NCBI RefSeq assembly: GCF_031626875.1
Contig: NZ_JANDMF010000017.1
Coordinates: forward strand, 1 to 64,000
Reading direction: 5' to 3'
DNA length: 64,000 nucleotides
Source of the DNA: Clostridium sp031626875
Lineage (GTDB): Bacteria; Bacillota; Clostridia; Clostridiales; Clostridiaceae
The notes under the pieces are model-generated. The model was given only the letters and a program-made list of their open reading frames with translations. It was not told the DNA's origin and did not search any database. This document shows positions 43,086 to 51,054 of this stretch, piece after piece. Position numbers and translations under genes: made by a program. The stretch's first letter is position 1, and each line of letters opens with the position of its first letter.

Positions 43086-44171
43086 TTACCTCAAAGAATA
43101 TCTTAAATTCATATTTGTATGTCCTAATTCAAACTTCCTATATCCTTGTGAATCTCCCCAGCGTTTCATCTCTCCATACTCTGGATGATTTGAGTTTTCT
43201 ATAATTTCAAGAAAATCTTCATACCCTGGTGCACCACCAACATCTTCAGGAGGAGCGTCCCCTGAACCTTTCAAGCAAACTGGATAATTTTTATCATAGT
43301 CAGTCACTATTTTTTTTATCTTGATCTCATGCTCCCATCCATCTCCATAATCATAGTTGTAAACTATTTTAAATCCTTTTTTCATATAATCTCTAACTAA
43401 AACTTTGCTATCCACCTCAATTTTTACTCCATTAAAAATCACTTCATCCTCATGTTCACTTATAACATTTAATACGTATTCACATTTTTCATTAAAAATA
43501 TTAAAGTCATATAGATGATATTCTTGCCACTCAAAAGCTTTTTGAAGTATTTTATGAAACTCCTTAAAATTTATATTCATTGGAATCATTATCTCTCTTT
43601 TTGCAGTATAAGCTCCTAATTTTAATTTTACTAATATTTGTGCTGCTTCACCTTTAATTATAGAATCACCATATATGGCTTTAAAATCTTCTAAAAGTAA
43701 ATCATATGGATGCTCATAGTTAGATTTGTTTACCATTATATAATCACCATTAATCTTTTTTGTTAATTGAACTTGATAAATCTCTTCTGAATCTATTAGC
43801 TCTTCAAAAAACGTTACACATTCACAAGCTTTATTTAATCTTGAAACATATTTAGGCCCCTTTGTTTTTGAATAAGTTACTTTTCCAGCATCATTTATGT
43901 AATTTTCTATAAGCTCTTCTTTTATGTTCTCATCTTTAAGGCATCTTTTAATACCTTCAACTATTAATTCATCTATTTTCTTAAAATCCTTTGCCTTTAG
44001 CCCAAATAGGATAAAACCAAATCTACTACTGTCATTTACTACTACAACTGCTTTTTTTCTTTTTAACTTAATTAGATTTACACTCCATGAAAATATATCA
44101 TTTTCTTCATTGTACTCTTTAATTTTTATTTCCATCTCATCTTGCAATTTTTTTGTACAGCAAATATTCAT
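43086..44171 (-). CDS. DUF6933-like plus pRiA4b ORF-3 domain protein
   Basis: A 361-residue protein. N-terminal ~130 residues (MNICCTKKLQDEM, FSWSVNLIKLKRKKAVVVVN, GFILFGLKAKDFKK) look like DUF6933. The C-terminal ~190 residues are pRiA4b ORF-3 (FKEFHKILQKAFEWQEYHLY, YDYGDGWEHEIKI, SGDAPPEDVGGAPGYEDFLE). The latter loop is the most conserved part of that family and is intact. It follows the RQC-minor gene by 15 bases and precedes the 514-residue gene by 29, so they are likely co-transcribed. Biochemical role unknown. Confidence 0.78.
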   Translation of the reverse strand: MNICCTKKLQDEMEIKIKEYNEENDIFSWSVNLIKLKRKKAVVVVNDSSRFGFILFGLKAKDFKKIDELIVEGIKRCLKDENIKEELIENYINDAGKVTYSKTKGPKYVSRLNKACECVTFFEELIDSEEIYQVQLTKKINGDYIMVNKSNYEHPYDLLLEDFKAIYGDSIIKGEAAQILVKLKLGAYTAKREIMIPMNINFKEFHKILQKAFEWQEYHLYDFNIFNEKCEYVLNVISEHEDEVIFNGVKIEVDSKVLVRDYMKKGFKIVYNYDYGDGWEHEIKIKKIVTDYDKNYPVCLKGSGDAPPEDVGGAPGYEDFLEIIENSNHPEYGEMKRWGDSQGYRKFELGHTNMNLRYSLR

Positions 44172-44186
44172 TTTAAATCCTCCATA

Positions 44187-44762
44187 TTACACAGACTTTA
44201 GTTTGGAAATAGTTTTATTTATCATAACTCTTACTTTTTTCACTTCACCAGTTTCCCACTTTTCTAGGAATCTTATAAAGCCAATATTTTTGCTTTCTCC
44301 TATTTTAGGCAGGAGTATTTTAACCACTTGTCTATTAGTTATCTTCATCCTTTCTATAAGTTCATCACATTTGTCTTTATCTACATTGAGAATAAGATTA
44401 TATAATTCATCAGCATAGAAAGGCTTATATGTTTCCCAACCTTTTTCTGAAAATACTATCATAGGAAGCTTCCAATTATATTGAATGTCCAAATAATCAT
44501 TTACAATCATCCAGTCTACAATTTTTGTTATGTCTTCAATTGTTAGCTGACTGTAATAGCCATAACTAGGACAAGTATTAAGTTCTTTTTCTAATAGTTT
44601 TTTATCTTTTGAGCCTTTAAGTATTTTTGCTAACATTGTTCTTCCTGCTGAAGCAATAATTTCATCTGCTGCCCTTAAAATATTATTTATGTCATCTTGT
44701 GATGGAGCTTCCTGACCTTTTAGATCACTTAATTGATATCTTACCTTACTTTGTCTTGCCAT
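44187..44762 (-). CDS. RQC-minor-like DNA-binding protein
   Basis: About 191 residues. Seen: RAADEIIASAGRTMLAKILK, CPSYGYYSQLTIEDITKIVD, MIVNDYLDIQYNWKLPMIVF and a terminal helix. The winged-helix pattern fits the RQC domain that recognises DNA ends in RecQ helicases, here as a stand-alone small version. Name is from memory of the family. Start: ATG at 44762 after AAAGGTCG; an in-frame ATG at 44780 is an alternative. First gene of the cluster with the DUF6933/pRiA4b protein. DNA or RNA target unknown. Confidence 0.68.
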   Translation of the reverse strand: MARQSKVRYQLSDLKGQEAPSQDDINNILRAADEIIASAGRTMLAKILKGSKDKKLLEKELNTCPSYGYYSQLTIEDITKIVDWMIVNDYLDIQYNWKLPMIVFSEKGWETYKPFYADELYNLILNVDKDKCDELIERMKITNRQVVKILLPKIGESKNIGFIRFLEKWETGEVKKVRVMINKTISKLKSV

Positions 44763-44874
44763 TTTATATCGACCTTTCATGATAATAATTCTATTTCTTC
44801 ATTAATTTTACCTATATTTTATCATAAATTTATACAAAAAACTCTCAAGCTGGCATTTTATCAGCATATTCTAA

Positions 44875-44944
44875 AGAATATTACCATATAAGAATATATA
44901 TTCTTTAGAATATTACCATATTTATGGAGAAGAATATTACCATA
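44875..44944. repeat. Three direct repeats of AGAATATTACCATA
   Basis: Perfect 14-bp copies at 44875-44888, 44907-44920 and 44931-44944, spaced 32 and 24 bp. They sit immediately before the hairpin element. Confidence 0.85.
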
Positions 44945-44949
44945 AACAA

Positions 44950-44995
44950 GCCTCCAAATCTATGATTTGGCAAGGCAAACTTATGTGAGTGGATT
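44950..44995 (+). ncRNA. Hairpin element similar to the 29.7 kb antisense RNA
   Basis: CCAAATC-TAT-GATTTGG (44954-44970), flanked by GCCT/AGGC, is followed by GGCAA...ACTTATGTGAGT. The antisense RNA at 29700-29655 has CTAAATC-TAT-GATTTAG then GCAA...ACTTATACAGAGT. The stem differs by a compensating base pair (C-G against T-A). No promoter or terminator is clear here, so this may be a remnant. Confidence 0.45.
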
Positions 44996-45053
44996 TTCCT
45001 TATTTATTCTCTAAATCTACCTCTCTTTATTGGTTATAAAGATAATGAGTACT

Positions 45054-45212
45054 TTAATCATTACAAACATGGCATCCAAAACATGTAAGCAAAACTTTAT
45101 GTTCTTCACAAATAGGAAAATTATTAAACATTGGTTCTTTATTATCACTTGATTCTAACCATGCCTCTATTTCTTCTTCATCTATATATTCACTTTTGAA
45201 TTTCTTAATCAT
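45054..45212 (-). CDS. Small cysteine-rich ORF or gene fragment
   Basis: 52 codons, MIKKFKSEYIDEEEIEAWLE, ending FPICEEHKVLLTCFGCHVCND. C-x3-H-x6-C-x2-C-x2-C looks like a zinc-binding cluster. No ribosome site precedes the ATG, and the frame is open for eight more codons up to TGA, so it may be the end of a lost gene. Family unknown. Confidence 0.35.
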   Translation of the reverse strand: MIKKFKSEYIDEEEIEAWLESSDNKEPMFNNFPICEEHKVLLTCFGCHVCND

Positions 45213-45278
45213 TTCATAAAACTTATCTAATACAGGTCATATTTATGTTTTCATCACTATTATCTAGAAGATATTAGG

Positions 45279-47348
45279 CTAATCAAATCTATCTATTTTT
45301 ATAATTCTTGTAGAGTTATTTGAAGTTACCTTTAAAATCAAATTCCATTCACTATCTTTACTAAATCCTATTCCACAAGCACTTGCATTCTCAATATCTT
45401 CTATTTGTGTTGTTGCTGTATATGCTTCTAATGTCTTTCTTATTTCCCTTAATTCAGATTTTAATGATTCATTAAAGAATCCTCTTCCTTTTCCTTCAGT
45501 TAAGTCTTTACATTCATCTAATATGAAGAATGTATGATTTCCTGAATGGTTAACTGGATTATCTCCCCATAAATTAGGTGAATTTGTAATACCTTTTACA
45601 GTTATAAATCCATTTGCTAGATTCCACTCACTAGTCTTAGACAAATTAGAACTTGAATTGTTCACTATATTAGGTTCTTCTCCTTTTACATAGTCAAATT
45701 CAAATACAGTTACTTCTTGTCTATTTTCTAATGGTTTTCCTTCATAAGAATAAACTTTTCCATTTACATCTAATTCAACTTTAAACGGAGTAGCTCCACT
45801 TCCTCTTTCACAAAAATTATGAACAACAAATCTATAATGTCCTTCTCTTGCAAGGCCTAAGCTCCATCTTATATTTTCTACTGGTGTAGTAGTATGTCCA
45901 CCTCCAGCATTCATATCTATATCTAACCATCCACCACATTTGGATCTTTTATCTCTGTAATAGATGTGTTCCTTTGAAGGTGTTATACAATGTAAATCTA
46001 AATCAGTATAGTTTTCCCAGATTAAAGAACATCTAATTTCATTATTTTCATACTGTCCACCTGCATTTTCAACTCTTCTTCTTATTTCTGCATCTATTCC
46101 ACCATGATAATACCAACTAAATGTATTGTTCCATAATAAAATATTTTCTGCTTCTGGATCTGCAGCTGTAACTAATGCCATTAATCTATCTGTATTATCA
46201 ATTCTAACTTCAATTTTTTCTGCTGTTTCTAATATTGTCCTTTGAAACTTTTCCCAGGTCATAACTGTAGATGGCAAGTCCATCATATTTGAAATAACTT
46301 TTGGAGCTTTAGCTTTTATATTACTAAATATTCCAACTTTTTTAGATGGATTTTCTTTAGGTATATAATTGTTTTTCCATATGAAATAAGGCATTTCCTC
46401 AAATATAGCATATCTTCTCCTTAGAGAATTAGCTATTCCCATTTTTTCAATTATTCTTTCAGCTTGTTCAATATTACCTTGTGATGGAGCAACTTGTGCT
46501 CTCATATAATTAGAAGGATTCATTTTTTCTGCAAATCTTCTACTTATTAACTCAAAATCCATGCCACTTGATATATAATCTAAAAGAGTTCCTATCATAG
46601 ATGATTTTATGTGACAATAGCCTACTGGTGCTTTAGCAATATAGAACCATATCATATTTTCTTTTATTTTATTGTTTTTAACATTTAGGATATCTTCATG
46701 TAATTCTTTAAACCATTCTGCAACTCCTAAACACTTATCTGATCTATATAAAGTTTCTGTTTTAAGTAATTCAACTGCTTGATTAATAGTTTCTAAAGAA
46801 TACTCTTCTAAAGCCCTATTTATCATTCCATAGTCTTCTAACTTTTCAGCCATAACTTGTCTTGCATTTTTTAACCTTGATTTATTAATTTTTTCTTCTG
46901 ACAACTTAACAGATAGGTGTGTCCATATTCCCGCTTTTGGTGTTCCTAATATTTCAGTATCTGATATGAATACTCCTGTTATTCTTGATTCATTAACAGC
47001 TCTTCTTAATTCTAATACTGATTTCCTAAAGAATACTGGTACATCTTCTGCCCATAATACAGATTCAATAGTACCCTCTTCAGTAACCATTACAAGATTT
47101 CCATATTTTTCAATGAAATGCCTACATCCACTGCAATTGTAGTATTGTTGTGATTCACTTGGAAGGTTATTTATGTATACTTCCCATAAATTTTCTGCAG
47201 CTGTAGTAAATAGAGATGTATCTTTATTTACTAATAAATTGAATTTGTCTTTTATGATTTGCTCAAACTTTGGATAATCATCCTCTTTTTCTCTAATCTT
47301 AATATCTTCATTATGATTTAAATCTTTTTTCGTTGGTTCTTCTTTCAT
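45279..47348 (-). CDS. Large protein with a YfaP (DUF2135)-like domain
   Basis: A 689-residue cytoplasmic protein without signal peptide. Residues ~430-545 contain NEIRCSLIWENYTDLDLHCI, IYYRDKRSKCGGWLDIDMN and GHYRFVVHNFCERGSGATPF, the pattern of YfaP/DUF2135 beta-sandwich domains. The N-terminal ~420 residues are a helical region with a CSGCRHFIEKYG motif, conserved in Clostridium but of unknown function. A last ~120 residues add another beta-rich part. Strong GGAGGT site. Monocistronic. Confidence 0.7.
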   Translation of the reverse strand: MKEEPTKKDLNHNEDIKIREKEDDYPKFEQIIKDKFNLLVNKDTSLFTTAAENLWEVYINNLPSESQQYYNCSGCRHFIEKYGNLVMVTEEGTIESVLWAEDVPVFFRKSVLELRRAVNESRITGVFISDTEILGTPKAGIWTHLSVKLSEEKINKSRLKNARQVMAEKLEDYGMINRALEEYSLETINQAVELLKTETLYRSDKCLGVAEWFKELHEDILNVKNNKIKENMIWFYIAKAPVGYCHIKSSMIGTLLDYISSGMDFELISRRFAEKMNPSNYMRAQVAPSQGNIEQAERIIEKMGIANSLRRRYAIFEEMPYFIWKNNYIPKENPSKKVGIFSNIKAKAPKVISNMMDLPSTVMTWEKFQRTILETAEKIEVRIDNTDRLMALVTAADPEAENILLWNNTFSWYYHGGIDAEIRRRVENAGGQYENNEIRCSLIWENYTDLDLHCITPSKEHIYYRDKRSKCGGWLDIDMNAGGGHTTTPVENIRWSLGLAREGHYRFVVHNFCERGSGATPFKVELDVNGKVYSYEGKPLENRQEVTVFEFDYVKGEEPNIVNNSSSNLSKTSEWNLANGFITVKGITNSPNLWGDNPVNHSGNHTFFILDECKDLTEGKGRGFFNESLKSELREIRKTLEAYTATTQIEDIENASACGIGFSKDSEWNLILKVTSNNSTRIIKIDRFD

Positions 47349-47466
47349 TTTTACTTACCTCCATGCTATGATAGGTGTCTTTTCATTTGTTTATATTACT
47401 ATAATATCTGCAAGTTAATTTGTAAAGAATAACTAAACTCATTTTTCGAAAAATTCTTTCACTTAT

Positions 47467-47500
47467 GTTCTAACCTGTTTACTTAAATTTCAGTTGATTC
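47467..47500 (-). repeat. Cassette-end repeat, copy A (divergent)
   Basis: Shares ACTTAAATTTCAG(T/C)TGATTCA with copies at 48449-48478 and 49678-49706 but lacks the full hairpin. It lies between the immunity-like gene at 47617 and the YfaP gene. Otherwise the 47349-47616 gap holds nothing seen. Confidence 0.5.
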
Positions 47501-47616
47501 AATTAACACTTATACCAACGTATATTGTTCTCCAATCATAATCTATTCCACTTTCATCTAACATATATATACTTATAATCATAATTTATCACCTTTCTTC
47601 TTTCATGTTCTTACAA

Positions 47617-48111
47617 TTAATCTATATTAATTGGTTCCTTTTCAACAAATCTTTCATACCATTCTCTTAATGGATAATATCCAGCATTCACTATCTCTAA
47701 CTCCTTTATTCTAAGAACAAACATACCTCCTTGTTCAAGAAGTTTGATTAATGGCTCATATACACTTATATATTTAGCAGCATCTGGATTTTTATCAATA
47801 TACCTAGCTAATTGTATATAATACTGAATTATGTTTTTTTTATATATGTTTTCGCCTAAAAATTCCACAACTTCTGAATTACAGTAATCAGAAACAACTA
47901 CTTCTTTCTCACTATCACCTAATAATTTTGCTATATTACCAACTAGAGGAACTATTGGTTTTATTGATTCTTCCTTGAAAAATTTAGCCAATCTTCTTAA
48001 AAATTCATAGCCTAAGTCAGCTTCAGCTTCTGATGCCTTTTTACCAACTTCATTCCATCTTATATTATTTATTCTTTCTATTGCTTCATCCATATACATT
48101 TTAGTTATCAT
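47617..48111 (-). CDS. Immunity-like protein, paralogue of 52427-52912
   Basis: A 164-residue protein that matches the protein after the LXG-like toxin at 52929 at most positions (ERINNIRWNEVG, YEFLRRLAKFFKEESI, IKLLEQGG, YPLREWYE, VEKEPINID). That neighbour is the presumed immunity protein, so this is probably an orphan second immunity gene. Its ATG overlaps the stop of the zinc-ribbon gene (ATGA); a downstream ATG at 48099 aligns with the paralogue start. Cytoplasmic. Fold and target unknown. Confidence 0.75.
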   Translation of the reverse strand: MITKMYMDEAIERINNIRWNEVGKKASEAEADLGYEFLRRLAKFFKEESIKPIVPLVGNIAKLLGDSEKEVVVSDYCNSEVVEFLGENIYKKNIIQYYIQLARYIDKNPDAAKYISVYEPLIKLLEQGGMFVLRIKELEIVNAGYYPLREWYERFVEKEPINID

Positions 48112-48299
48112 TCCCCACTTTCTTTGATTATTTCATTTCTAAATTCTTCTGGAGTTGATGGATAATCAATTTCACCTAAAAAACCACAATTACAATTATA
48201 TTCAATAAAAAGTAAAACTTCTCTTCTTTGTATTCCTTGATTATATTTAGCCTTTGTATTTTTATTACACATTGGACATTCACAATTTATAAAAGGCAT
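48108..48299 (-). CDS. Small zinc-ribbon-like protein
   Basis: 63 residues with CECPMC near the start and CNCG near residue 36, a four-Cys zinc-ribbon pattern, then a short acidic helix. It overlaps the immunity-like gene by ATGA and likely is co-translated with it. GGAGATGATAAA precedes the ATG. May be a remnant of a larger protein. Function unknown. Confidence 0.6.
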   Translation of the reverse strand: MPFINCECPMCNKNTKAKYNQGIQRREVLLFIEYNCNCGFLGEIDYPSTPEEFRNEIIKESGE

Positions 48300-48621
48300 T
48301 TTATCATCTCCACCATTCTACTATAGATTACTCTTATTTATATAGACAAGCTTTTAAAAGCCCAATAGTACATTTTATAAAAATTATTATATATATCTTT
48401 AATAGACTTAATTATTAAAAGTCAAGTATTTTTATAATAAACAATAATGAATCAACCTACTTAAATTTCAGCTGATTCATTTCATCTTTTCACTGTATTA
48501 TATTTATGATGTTTTTACTTTTACCTTTATCAATCTTCCTAGAAACAAACATTATTTATTAATCATGGATATAAACTTCCAAGTATTGTATAGAGAGTTT
48601 AGTTTATAGTGGTGCTCTCAG
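48300..48621. other. Intergenic region with cassette-end hairpin
   Basis: 322 bases, containing the terminator-like repeat copy B (48449-48478). No ORF with a start was seen. Confidence 0.6.
48440..48512 (-). terminator. Cassette-end hairpin, copy B
   Basis: GAATCAAC (48449-48456) pairs with GCTGATTC (48471-48478) with one mismatch; the minus strand then reads ATTATTGTTTATT. The flanks (TTCATCTTTTCACTG) match copy C at 49707-49723. Confidence 0.65.
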
Positions 48622-49035
48622 CTACTCTTCTGACTTATAAAGCCAACTTTCATAATCAGTTTCATTAACTATATCATCGCAATTGAAAAAGCCTCCATAC
48701 TCATTACATATGATACTATCTTTCCACCTTTCCATAAACTCTTTACACACATATAATAATAAATATCCACTTTCACGTTCTCCTGAAGTATTTGCCTCTA
48801 ATCCATATGTATATTCCATACTCAAGTTATATCTTTTCTCAATGATATTTTTCTCTTGTTCAAAAAAGTCTACATCATCATACCCATTAAATAAAACAAT
48901 GCCATTATACTTTTTAATATAACCTATACATTTATTTCTATCTTTTAAAACACCACCAATCCCTTCTATAAACTCACTATATTCTTTTGGACTAATATAT
49001 TTTGTCGTAAAAATTTCTAATGCTTTACCTGCCAC
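48622..49035 (-). CDS. Probable immunity protein of the decayed REase-fold toxin
   Basis: About 137 residues, no family recognised: IGGVLKDRNKCIGYIKKYNG, acidic helices and WLYKSEE. It overlaps by about 19 bases the end of a toxin C-terminal fragment at 49017-49334, the usual order of polymorphic toxin and immunity genes. Start: GTG at 49035 at good distance from GAGGTGA; a TTG three bases earlier is possible. Orphaned because its toxin is broken. Confidence 0.6.
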   Translation of the reverse strand: MAGKALEIFTTKYISPKEYSEFIEGIGGVLKDRNKCIGYIKKYNGIVLFNGYDDVDFFEQEKNIIEKRYNLSMEYTYGLEANTSGERESGYLLLYVCKEFMERWKDSIICNEYGGFFNCDDIVNETDYESWLYKSEE

Positions 49036-49334
49036 CAATCTTCACCTCTTAATAACTTTAATAATTTTTCTCTATCATTTACAACTATTAACTTATCTCC
49101 AAACTTATTCTGCAATTTACTTATTTTTAATTCATCATTAAAATTAGGGGCAAATAAAATTATCTTTTTATTATCAGGATTTAAGATTTTCGCCGAATCT
49201 GGACTAAACTCTTCAAAATATTTCAAAAATGTTTTTACAGTCTTACCACTACCAGTCCCAACATAGCAATCAATTATATAATCTAATGTTACAATATCAA
49301 GTTGACCTATTTCTCCAAAATCTACATCATTGCA
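49017..49334 (-). pseudogene. Toxin C-terminal fragment with a PD-(D/E)xK-like pattern
   Basis: Open frame after an upstream TAA reads DVDFGEIGQLDIVTLDYIID, CYVGTGSGKTVKTFLKYFEE, LNPDNKKIILFAPNFNDELK and ends VKH. GQLDIV...YIIDCY resembles the E-x-D-V...IIECK core of restriction-endonuclease-fold toxins, with the last catalytic residues changed (DCY). No start codon; the N-terminal delivery part is missing. Followed at once by its presumed immunity gene. Confidence 0.6.
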
Positions 49335-49339
49335 TTAAC

Positions 49340-49939
49340 TTTCAAGTGGAATTATTAAGCCTAGGTTTTTCTAGCCTATCAGGGTACATATCCCTTCTAT
49401 GCTCGTTTTACTTGCTCCTAAAGGGTACTATTATTGATTACATAGGAACTTCTCCTTTATCAGATGCTTATACTTGAGATATTGCTAAAAAGATTTTAAT
49501 AAACTATCAATTTTTATTAAATCAGATGTTTTAGCCTTTATTCCTCACTTTTTAAATTCAATGCCACTCTTATTCACAGTCATTTAAAACTCTGTTTTAT
49601 TATGTGTTATCCTTGCTTTTTAATATAGTTATTTTGAAAAATGCATTTATGACATATGTTAGTTGCTTAAAAATAATGAACCAGCCTACTTGATTTCAGC
49701 TGATTCATTTCATCTTTTTCACTGCATTATTAATATTATGCAGTTATTTTCATCAAAAAACCTTAGTCTATAATGAGCAGTTTAATAGATTCACTCTTAG
49801 ATATTAATATCCTGTGCTTTATTGCAGCGAGAAAACACTAAATTTTGCAGTTAAACTAAGAATGCTGGAAATATGAATTAGTAGTACCTTTTTTCTTTAT
49901 TCAGCATACTACAAAATGGTACTGAATAAGAATTATTTT
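49340..49939. other. Decayed region between toxin cassettes
   Basis: 600 bases with no intact gene. On the minus strand near 49350-49490 a stop-broken frame reads ASDKGEVPM, stop, SIIVPFRSK, stop, NEHRRDMYPDRLEKPRLNNS, of unknown family, perhaps the end of a transposase or toxin. Also holds the hairpin copy C and a T-rich leader. Confidence 0.45.
49670..49735 (-). terminator. Cassette-end hairpin, copy C
   Basis: GAACCAGC (49678-49685) pairs with GCTGATTC (49699-49706) with one G-U. The minus strand runs on as ATTATTTTT. Near-identical in its flanks to copy B. Confidence 0.7.
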
Positions 49940-50434
49940 CTACCTACTTTCATGAATTATTATATCGCACTCATTTTCATGAATTATAAGTCCTTCATTC
50001 TCCTCATAGTATATGTCTTTGTACACTTCATCTATTTTGTTTGTGAGACTTTCTATTGAAGGTAAATTATTAACATACAAATACAGTTTATGAAGTATCA
50101 ATGGCTTATCACTACTTATCTTCTTTATATCCATTTCAATTTTGTCAATATCACTTCGTTGTATTTTGTGAAAGTCTTTTTTTGTAATATCTCCGCTACT
50201 TATTTCTTCAACACTTTCAAAGCCAAACAATATTGCTAACTGACTATAACTAGGACTTCCACCTCTGAAAATATCTATTAACTCTATTATCAGTTCATGA
50301 AAATCGCACTGTCTTATTTTTTTTTCTAGAATTTCTCTTGAATCATCAAGAAACCAAGAGGACATTTCATCTTCCTCACTATCGTCTATGAACCCTAAAG
50401 TATACACCTTTTTATACAAAAACTTTTTATTCAT
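49940..50434 (-). CDS. Probable immunity protein
   Basis: A 164-residue acidic protein, family unknown. Seen: DSEEDEMSSWFLDDSREILE, HELIIELIDIFRGGSPSYSQ, and a tail of beta/acidic character ending IHESR. Ten bases after a toxin C-terminal fragment at 50444, with GGAGGAAGAG before the ATG, so it fits the toxin-immunity order. It is the third such immunity-like gene downstream of the full toxin. Confidence 0.6.
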   Translation of the reverse strand: MNKKFLYKKVYTLGFIDDSEEDEMSSWFLDDSREILEKKIRQCDFHELIIELIDIFRGGSPSYSQLAILFGFESVEEISSGDITKKDFHKIQRSDIDKIEMDIKKISSDKPLILHKLYLYVNNLPSIESLTNKIDEVYKDIYYEENEGLIIHENECDIIIHESR

Positions 50435-50443
50435 CTCTTCCTC

Positions 50444-50761
50444 CTAATTTATTACTGTATATTCTCCTCCTATAGTCTTGGCAATTTTCTCAAACAACAT
50501 ATTCCACACTTCCTCCTGGTTACCTTCTTGGAATAACTGCCTCGCAATAGGGTCATTACTTAACTCACTTTGTGCCATTGTTTGTGCCATCCTTATAGCA
50601 TCTGGGTCTGTAACCTTCCATCCGTCAATTCCTCGTTTCATACTATATATCTTTCCTCTAGGTGTTACAGCTCTGACTTCAGCCATAATGCTCTTTTCAA
50701 AATTGCTAGTTTTAGCAATAGCTTCAACTGCCCCCTGGTATGATAAGCTTGTTAATATTAA
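50444..50761 (-). pseudogene. Toxin C-terminal fragment cut off next to the IS110 element
   Basis: Open frame after TGA at 50762-50764 reads SYQGAVEAIAKTSNFEKSIM, AEVRAVTPRGKIYSMKRGID, GWKVTDPDAIRMAQTMAQSE and ends GGEYTVIN. An internal ATG (50686) could give 80 residues but lacks a good ribosome site. The N-terminal part is missing, and the IS110 element begins within about 100 bases, which suggests loss by insertion or cassette displacement. Toxin family unknown. Confidence 0.55.
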
Positions 50762-50849
50762 TCAACAGCTCCTATATAAACTTTATTTATAATTTCTTCT
50801 ATAATTCTAAAGTTACTTCAAATATCTGTTGTTTAATAACTCTAATTTG

Positions 50850-51054
50850 GAGACAATATTCTCGTATAGATAGAGGTTTACATACGCCCCCTTGAGGCTT
50901 CTTTGACCTCGTGACTAAGACTGTTACCTCATCTCTGCGAAATATTGCGTATAAGCTGGATGTTGGTTATATTAATGTAATTCTTCGTATATCGAACCAG
51001 GATGTAACTCGCATTGTTCTGAGGATTCTATCTAAAATACAGGGAGATGTTTTT
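50850..51054 (+). ncRNA. Candidate IS110 bridge-RNA region
   Basis: About 200 bases directly upstream of the transposase, less AT-rich than the surroundings and rich in possible pairings (GAGG near 50873 and 50895 with CCTC near 50907 and 50927; CTGG near 50956 with CCAG near 50997). In the IS110 group the non-coding end before the transposase encodes the bridge RNA that chooses target and donor DNA. Structure not computed. Confidence 0.45.

Larger units (their letters stand above)
44763..45278. other. Gene-poor region with repeats, a structured element and a small ORF
   Basis: 516 bases holding three 14-bp repeats (44875-44944), a hairpin element like the 29.7 kb antisense RNA (44950-44995) and a small Cys-rich frame (45054-45212), each listed separately. 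Confidence 0.6.

Noticed and set aside
44875..44944. Short CRISPR-like array
   Set aside because: Repeats are only 14 bp, spacings differ (32 and 24 bp), and there are no cas genes.
49350..49490. Named transposase end (MYPDRLEKPRLNNS)
   Set aside because: The short stop-broken frame looks protein-like, but I could not tie it to a known family, so it is only described as decayed sequence.
50911..51054. In-frame N-terminal extension of the IS110 transposase from an ATG-like start at 50911
   Set aside because: IS110 transposases start at the MYIVGIDIGK-type motif (51055), and the extension covers the structured non-coding end; its codons do not look like family protein.
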